Source of the DNA: Clostridiales bacterium UBA4821
GTDB taxonomy: Bacteria; Bacillota; Clostridia; Acetivibrionales; UBA4821
Direction: 5' to 3'
DNA length: 10,235 bases
NCBI GenBank assembly: GCA_002402315.1
Contig: DHFP01000009.1
Location: 1-10,235, forward strand
Shown here: positions 5,944 through 10,235 of the stretch, one piece after another
Numbering within the stretch: position 1 is the first letter of the stretch
How the letters are laid out: each line of letters opens with the position of its first letter
The notes under the pieces: model-generated
Told to the model about the DNA's origin: nothing
Seen by the model: the letters and a program-made list of their open reading frames with translations, nothing else
The model's database searches: none
Made by a program: the position numbers and the translations under genes

Positions 5944-6984
5944 GTGAATAGAAAAATTACAGTTGGGGTCTTATTTGGCGGTCAATCCTCCGAGCATGAA
6001 GTATCCAGGGTTTCAGCTTCGTCAGTTATTAGAAACTTGGATGTAAATAAATATGAGGTATTAAAGATAGGTATAACTAAGATAGGAACATGGCACATAT
6101 TTGATGGACCGGTTGAGAAAATAGAGAACGGCGAATGGGAAAAAGAGATATCTGGTTTGGGTCTCTCCATTATAGATAAAACAAGAGAACAGGTTGATGT
6201 GTTTTTTCCGGCCCTGCATGGAGTCTACGGTGAGGATGGTTCAGTTCAAGGGCTTTTAGAACTTATGAACAAGCCTTACGTTGGACCTGGAATTTTAGGG
6301 TCGGCGCTAGGCATGGATAAAGTATTTGCCAAGATAATATTTGACTATGAAGGTATTCCTCAGGCAAAGTATTTAGTATTAAAACGGAAGAATATAAAGG
6401 AAGATATGGAGGGTTTTGTAAAGGGCATTGAAGATAAGTTTGGGTATCCGTGTTTTATAAAACCGTCCAACGCAGGTTCATCTGTAGGGGTGAGCAAGGC
6501 TCACAATAGGGAGGAACTTGTAGAGGGCTTAAAGATGGCAAGCCTGCATGATAGAAAGGTTATTGTAGAGGAATTTGTAGAAGCCAGGGAAATTGAATGT
6601 GCTGTTTTAGGAAACCATGACCCTATAGCTTCTGTGGTTGGTGAGATTATACCGTCCAGGGAATTTTATGATTATGATTCCAAATATAATGACGGAACTT
6701 CACAAATAATAATACCGGCTGATTTGGATGAAGAATCTTCGAACAAGATAAGAAAATATGCTGTCAGGGCGTTTAAAGCTCTGGATTGTGCAGGAATGAG
6801 CAGGGTAGATTTCTTTGTGCATAAGATTACAGGACAGATATACATAAATGAAGTCAACACCATACCGGGCTTTACAAGCATAAGTATGTACCCAAAGATG
6901 ATAGAAGCATCGGGAATCAGCTATTCTGAGTTATTGGATAGATTAATTGAACTTGCGTTTGAAATGCATAGGGAGAAGGTATGA
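5944..6984 (+). CDS. ddl: D-alanine--D-alanine ligase
   Basis: A 346-residue ATP-grasp ligase that joins two D-Ala molecules to make D-Ala-D-Ala for the peptidoglycan pentapeptide, in the cytoplasm. Visible motifs are GVLFGGQSSEHEVS (8-21, with Glu17 in the first D-Ala site), LHGVYGEDG (91-99), the ATP-binding stretch KPSNAGSSVGVSK (173-185), REFYDYDSKY (239-248), SRVDFF (286-291) and NEVNTIPGFTSISMYPKM (302-319, metal and substrate ligands). The Tyr-containing FYDYDSKY loop marks the D-Ala-D-Ala type rather than the D-Ala-D-Lac type of VanA-like enzymes. The GTG start follows AGGAGAGG (5931-5938). It is the first gene of a cluster and overlaps murI by four bases (ATGA), so translation is probably coupled. 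Confidence 0.96.
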   Translation: MNRKITVGVLFGGQSSEHEVSRVSASSVIRNLDVNKYEVLKIGITKIGTWHIFDGPVEKIENGEWEKEISGLGLSIIDKTREQVDVFFPALHGVYGEDGSVQGLLELMNKPYVGPGILGSALGMDKVFAKIIFDYEGIPQAKYLVLKRKNIKEDMEGFVKGIEDKFGYPCFIKPSNAGSSVGVSKAHNREELVEGLKMASLHDRKVIVEEFVEAREIECAVLGNHDPIASVVGEIIPSREFYDYDSKYNDGTSQIIIPADLDEESSNKIRKYAVRAFKALDCAGMSRVDFFVHKITGQIYINEVNTIPGFTSISMYPKMIEASGISYSELLDRLIELAFEMHREKV

Positions 6985-7775
6985 ATAGTAGTCCTATAGG
7001 AGTTTTCGATTCAGGTATAGGCGGTATAACTGTCCTGGCAAAAGCAATAAAGCTTTTACCGGAAGAAAAATTTATATACTTTGGAGATTCTGCAAATGCT
7101 CCATATGGAATAAAAGAGGCAGATAGTGTTATATATCTTACCTTGAAAGCGGCAGATTTCCTGCTTCAGAAGGGGATTAAAGCTTTAGTGGTTGCTTGTA
7201 ATACTGCAACCAGTGTGGCCATAGAGACACTGAGAATCAGCCTTGGCATACCTATCATAGGTATGGAGCCGGCCTTAAAGCCTGCTGTGGAGACGGGAAG
7301 AGGAGGAACGGTTGTAGTAATGGCTACGCCGCTTACATTGAAGGAGAAGAAATTTAAATCCCTTATGGAGATGTATTCTTCCAAGACCAATATAATTGCC
7401 CTGCCTTGCCCGGGTTTGGTTGAACTGATTGAATCAGGAGTATGGGAAGGTTCACAAATTAAGCGCTACTTATCAGAAAGATTTTCAGGGCTGAACACAA
7501 ATGAGGTAACAGACATTGTTTTAGGATGCACGCATTACATTTTTATAAAGGATCAGATTATAGAACTATTTAATAGCAAGATCAGGGTTATAGATGGCAA
7601 TGAGGGAACAGTGAGACAGTTAAGAAGGGTTTTGGCTTCCAAGGGACTTTACAAACAGGACATGCAATCACCGCTGTTTGACCAATCTTTACCTGAATTT
7701 TATTTTTCCAGTTCCAAGGACAAGGTATTAAACTTATGCAAGCAGTGGATGGAGAAACAGATAAATAGCCGTTAG
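6981..7775 (+). CDS. murI: Glutamate racemase
   Basis: A 264-residue enzyme that interconverts L- and D-glutamate, supplying D-Glu for the peptidoglycan stem peptide through a two-cysteine, cofactor-free mechanism. Motifs are GVFDSGIGG (7-15, Asp10 and Ser11), YFGDSANAPYG (33-43), ACNTATS (72-78, Cys73 as one catalytic base), LPCPGLVELIESG (141-153) and LGCTHY (181-186, Cys183 as the other catalytic base with His185). Length is normal for the family. The ATG overlaps the ddl stop by four bases. ddl and murI together provide the D-amino-acid supply for wall synthesis, which fits coexpression. Confidence 0.96.
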   Translation: MNSSPIGVFDSGIGGITVLAKAIKLLPEEKFIYFGDSANAPYGIKEADSVIYLTLKAADFLLQKGIKALVVACNTATSVAIETLRISLGIPIIGMEPALKPAVETGRGGTVVVMATPLTLKEKKFKSLMEMYSSKTNIIALPCPGLVELIESGVWEGSQIKRYLSERFSGLNTNEVTDIVLGCTHYIFIKDQIIELFNSKIRVIDGNEGTVRQLRRVLASKGLYKQDMQSPLFDQSLPEFYFSSSKDKVLNLCKQWMEKQINSR

Positions 7776-7805
7776 CAGCCAATAAACTAGTGAGGAGATT
7801 TCAGT

Positions 7806-8249
7806 ATGTCGAATGAAAATAGGAATGTAATAATTTTAGTCAAGGGGACTCAGAATAATGGCAGTGGAGAGCCTAATCTTCTTGAATTGGTGACTGAAGG
7901 GAAATACTATAAAAAAGAAGACAGCTTTTATGTGGTATATAAGGAGACAGAGATAACCGGTATGAGTGGAACAACTACAACTGTAAGCATATCACCAAGA
8001 AAGGTAACCCTTACGAGGTCTGGGTCTGTCAACTCGCAGCTGATTTTTGAGCAGGGGCATAAACATGTTTCATATTATGATACGGTTAGCGGAGCTTTTA
8101 CTATAGGAGTATTGACAAATTTTATGGACATAAAAGTGGACGAGCATGGAGGAGAGCTTATGGTTGACTATTCACTGGAAATAGATAGTTCAAGAACTGG
8201 TGATAATGATTTCTATATGAGTATAAGAGAGGTAAAGGAAAATGAGTAG
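7806..8249 (+). CDS. DUF1934 family protein (YwiB-like)
   Basis: A 147-residue, beta-strand-rich protein. It has the DUF1934 pattern: an opening strand (VIILVKGTQ), YYKKEDSFYVVYKETEITGMSGTTTTVSI with the Tyr-Lys-Glu-Thr-x-x-(T)G turn, a mid-section (RKVTLTRSGSVNSQLIFEQGHKHVSYYDTVSGAFTIGV) and a C-terminal amphipathic strand pair. The family is thought to form a calycin-like beta-barrel; its ligand and function are unknown. Bacillus ywiB lies beside argS, as here, which supports the identification. There is no signal peptide or membrane segment. GAGGAG precedes the ATG. Its stop overlaps the argS start by eight bases, so argS translation may depend on this gene. Confidence 0.85.
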   Translation: MSNENRNVIILVKGTQNNGSGEPNLLELVTEGKYYKKEDSFYVVYKETEITGMSGTTTTVSISPRKVTLTRSGSVNSQLIFEQGHKHVSYYDTVSGAFTIGVLTNFMDIKVDEHGGELMVDYSLEIDSSRTGDNDFYMSIREVKENE

Positions 8250-9939
8250 TATTATAGAAAAAGTAAAAAACCAAATTATAGATGTAATATCCAATGCTGT
8301 AAAAAATGCAGTTAAATCAGGGGATTTTCCGGAGATTACGATGCCGGAACAAATAAATATTGAGGTTCCCAGAGATAAAGATCACGGAGATTTTTCAACC
8401 AATATCGCCATGCAGCTTACCCGGCAGGCAAAAACCTTTCCTAGCAGAACAGCTGATATAATAATTAAGAATGCCAGTGTAGAAGGTACATATATCAAGG
8501 AAATAAAAACTGCAGGACCAGGATTTATTAATTTTTATCTGCACGATGAATGGCTTTACAACGTACTTCCCCTTATCCGGCAAGAGAAGGAGAACTATGG
8601 GAAATCTGACATTGGTAACGGTAAAAAGGTAATGGTAGAGTTTGTCAGTGCCAATCCGACAGGTCCGTTACATATGGGGAATGCAAGGGGAGGAGCGCTG
8701 GGAGATTGCATTGCCAGTGTACTCGAAGCCGTAGGGTATGATGTAACGAGAGAGTTCTATATCAACGATGCCGGAAACCAAATAGAACTGTTTGCAGAGT
8801 CATTGGAAGCAAGGTATATTCAACTACTAAAAGGAGATAATGCCGTTGAGTTTCCTGAAAACGGCTACCAGGGGGATGATGTCCGGGATCACATGAGGGA
8901 ATTCATAGAAGCAAACGGGGATAAGTATATGGATGTTTCTTCAGAGGAAAGAAGAAAGATTTTTGCAGAATATGCCCTTAAGAAGAACCTTGAGAGTATA
9001 AAGTCAACCCTGAAGGAATATGGGGTAAAATATGATGTCTGGTTTTCGGAGCAATCACTGCATGACAGCGGGCAGGTTAAAGAAACTATAGATTTCCTTG
9101 TAGACTACGGATACACGTATGAGAAGGAAGGGGCATTATGGTTTAGAGCTTTAGATTTTGGAGCAGAAAAGGATGTTGTTCTGGTAAGGGCCAATGGCAT
9201 TCCAACATATTTTGCTGCTGATGTGGCATATCACAGAAATAAATTTCTTATTAGAGGATTTGACAGGGTAATAGACCTTCTGGGGGCTGACCACCATGGC
9301 CATCTTGCCAGGATGAAGGCGGGGGTTGCGGTCTGCGGTATAGATGATAATAGATTGGACATTATAATATTCCAGTTGGTAAGGCTTTTAAGAAACGGAG
9401 AAATAGCTAGAATGTCCAAGCGTACAGGGAAGGCTATTTCATTAACTGATTTACTGGAAGAAGTAGGACGTGATGCGGCAAGATTTTTCTTTAATACAAA
9501 GCAGGCAGATACCCATCTTGATTTTGACCTGGACATTGCAGTGTCACAGTCAAACGAGAATCCTGTATACTATATTCAATATGCCCATGCCAGGATTTGC
9601 AGCATGTTAAAGATTCTTGAAGATGAGGGGTATTCAGTTCCCGATGCCAACACTGGTGACTTTAGCCTGATCTCAGCAAAAGAGGAAATAGAATTAATAA
9701 GAAAGCTGATTGACTTGCCGGAAGAAATCAAAATTGCTGCTGGGGAGTTGGAACCCAGCAGGCTAACCCGTTACTTGTTTGACCTGGCTTCCCTTTTCCA
9801 CTCGTTTTATAATGTACACAGGTTGAAGGGTGAAAAGGAGAGTATTATTAGGGCAAGGCTGGTTTTAGTAGATTGTGTGAGGATAGTAATTAAAAATGTT
9901 TTGGATATGCTGAAGATTTCTGCTCCGGAGAGGATGTAG
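8242..9939 (+). CDS. argS: Arginyl-tRNA synthetase
   Basis: A 565-residue class Ia synthetase that charges tRNA-Arg with arginine. The N-terminal additional domain (about 1-115) includes EVPRDKDHGDFSTNIAM and GPGFINFYL. The Rossmann catalytic domain has the HIGH-type motif NPTGPLHMGNARG (138-150; His144-Asn147) and INDAGNQIE (174-182). GADHHGH (348-354) and the KMSKS-type loop ARMSKRTG (389-396) follow. The C-terminal DALR anticodon-binding domain runs from about 440 (VYYIQYAHARICS) to the typical ending SAPERM. Length is normal. No T-box leader precedes it; it is expressed from the upstream operon through an eight-base overlap with the DUF1934 gene. Confidence 0.97.
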   Translation: MSSIIEKVKNQIIDVISNAVKNAVKSGDFPEITMPEQINIEVPRDKDHGDFSTNIAMQLTRQAKTFPSRTADIIIKNASVEGTYIKEIKTAGPGFINFYLHDEWLYNVLPLIRQEKENYGKSDIGNGKKVMVEFVSANPTGPLHMGNARGGALGDCIASVLEAVGYDVTREFYINDAGNQIELFAESLEARYIQLLKGDNAVEFPENGYQGDDVRDHMREFIEANGDKYMDVSSEERRKIFAEYALKKNLESIKSTLKEYGVKYDVWFSEQSLHDSGQVKETIDFLVDYGYTYEKEGALWFRALDFGAEKDVVLVRANGIPTYFAADVAYHRNKFLIRGFDRVIDLLGADHHGHLARMKAGVAVCGIDDNRLDIIIFQLVRLLRNGEIARMSKRTGKAISLTDLLEEVGRDAARFFFNTKQADTHLDFDLDIAVSQSNENPVYYIQYAHARICSMLKILEDEGYSVPDANTGDFSLISAKEEIELIRKLIDLPEEIKIAAGELEPSRLTRYLFDLASLFHSFYNVHRLKGEKESIIRARLVLVDCVRIVIKNVLDMLKISAPERM

Positions 9940-9950
9940 AATACCCAGTT

Positions 9951-9967
9951 AACAGTTAAAAACTGTT
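9951..9967 (+). terminator. Weak hairpin after argS
   Basis: AACAGTT (9951-9957) and AACTGTT (9961-9967) form a 7-bp AT-rich stem with an AAA loop, starting 12 bases after the argS stop. No T run follows, so it is a poor intrinsic terminator; the GC-rich palindromes further downstream may do this job. Confidence 0.25.
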
Positions 9968-10000
9968 TATCGGTTGAGGGTTTAAATAATTAATAGGAAC

Positions 10001-10042
10001 TCTCCCCCTGTCACTATGTGACATCCCCCTCAGAGAGGGAGA
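10001..10042. repeat. GC-rich nested palindromic module
   Basis: Outer arms TCTCCC (10001-10006) and GGGAGA (10037-10042) enclose an inner stem TGTCAC-TAT-GTGACA (10009-10023) and a second one CCCTC-AGA-GAGGG (10027-10039), so three stems could form. The style matches short intergenic repeats seen widely in Clostridia (general knowledge, not searched). No gene is present between 9940 and 10235. Confidence 0.6.
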
Positions 10043-10070
10043 TTTAAAGGAGAAAAATTTAAAAAGTATA

Positions 10071-10111
10071 CCTCCGTCATTGCGGGAGATGTCAGCGCAA
10101 GCTGACGGAGG
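10071..10111. repeat. Second palindromic module with alternative stems
   Basis: CCTCCGTCA (10071-10079) is the perfect complement of TGACGGAGG (10103-10111). Inside, GTCAGC-GCAA-GCTGAC (10091-10106) forms a competing stem sharing the TGAC bases, so the two hairpins are mutually exclusive. The following AAGGCTTCGGAGGAATGCT (10116-10134) resembles, inverted, AGTATTCCTTCGAAGCCTT near the window start, linking the two ends of the window to one repeat family. Beyond it, 10135-10235 holds only a small TTGCA/TGCAA inverted repeat and AT-rich sequence. Confidence 0.6.
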
Positions 10112-10235
10112 GAGTAAGGCTTCGGAGGAATGCTAAGAAAATTAAAGATTAAATCATAGTATTATTAAGGGTTGCAATATTCTGCAATCGACTTAACTGT
10201 CAACTGTAAGCTATATAAGTTGAAGTAAACAATTG

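Noticed and set aside
5944..6984. VanA-type D-Ala-D-Lac ligase (glycopeptide resistance)
   Set aside because: The FYDYDSKY loop carries the Tyr of ordinary D-Ala-D-Ala ligases, and no vanH- or vanX-like gene is nearby.
9231..9536. Antisense open frame within argS (and similar ones inside other genes)
   Set aside because: It lies wholly opposite a well-conserved gene, has no ribosome binding site and no recognisable protein features.
10001..10134. CRISPR array
   Set aside because: The repeated units are palindromic modules of differing sequence with no regular spacers and no cas genes.
10198..10203. Minus-strand promoter with a perfect TTGACA
   Set aside because: No acceptable -10 element lies 16-18 bases away, and the nearest minus-strand gene is over 4 kb off.

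Overview
The window looks like a chromosomal segment of an anaerobic, spore-forming member of the Clostridia, at a guess near the Ruminiclostridium/Acetivibrio group. The reasons are the AT-rich DNA, strong AGGAGG-type ribosome binding sites, TTG/GTG starts, a SleB-YpeB germination pair beside a small acid-soluble spore protein (SASP) gene, and several short palindromic repeats of the kind scattered through clostridial genomes. The genus assignment is inference; the sequence itself supports a spore-forming Firmicute.

Layout: positions 1-206 hold an imperfect 100-bp palindrome and a promoter. Two membrane-protein genes follow: a DUF5711-type protein with one N-terminal anchor and a propeller-like exterior (207-1454), and a CvpA-family protein (1469-2170). 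A near-perfect 75-bp palindromic repeat (2180-2254) separates them from the spore block: a short SleB-type cortex hydrolase (2353-2889), YpeB (2936-4324) and a 57-residue SspF-like SASP (4444-4617) too small for a simple ORF screen. A 48-bp perfect palindrome (4631-4678) ends this block. It abuts a 160-bp element with matching 20-bp inverted ends (4678-4837), whose right end supplies the last codons of a minus-strand gene for a solitary periplasmic-binding-protein-like fold with neither signal peptide nor DNA-binding domain (4827-5726).

Divergent from that gene, behind its own sigma-A-like promoter, runs a tight cluster: ddl (D-Ala-D-Ala ligase), murI (glutamate racemase), a DUF1934/YwiB-like gene and argS. 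ddl/murI and DUF1934/argS overlap by 4 and 8 bases; murI and DUF1934 are 30 bases apart. ddl and murI supply the two D-amino-acid inputs of peptidoglycan (D-Ala-D-Ala and D-Glu). DUF1934 next to argS is a known Firmicute pairing. The last ~300 bases hold no gene and carry two further GC-rich palindromic modules, one distantly related to the repeat at the window start.

The gene content is mostly conserved housekeeping and sporulation. I see no convincing undescribed multi-gene system. The least explained items are the repeat elements, the 160-bp element that forms the end of the binding-protein gene, and that solitary binding protein.
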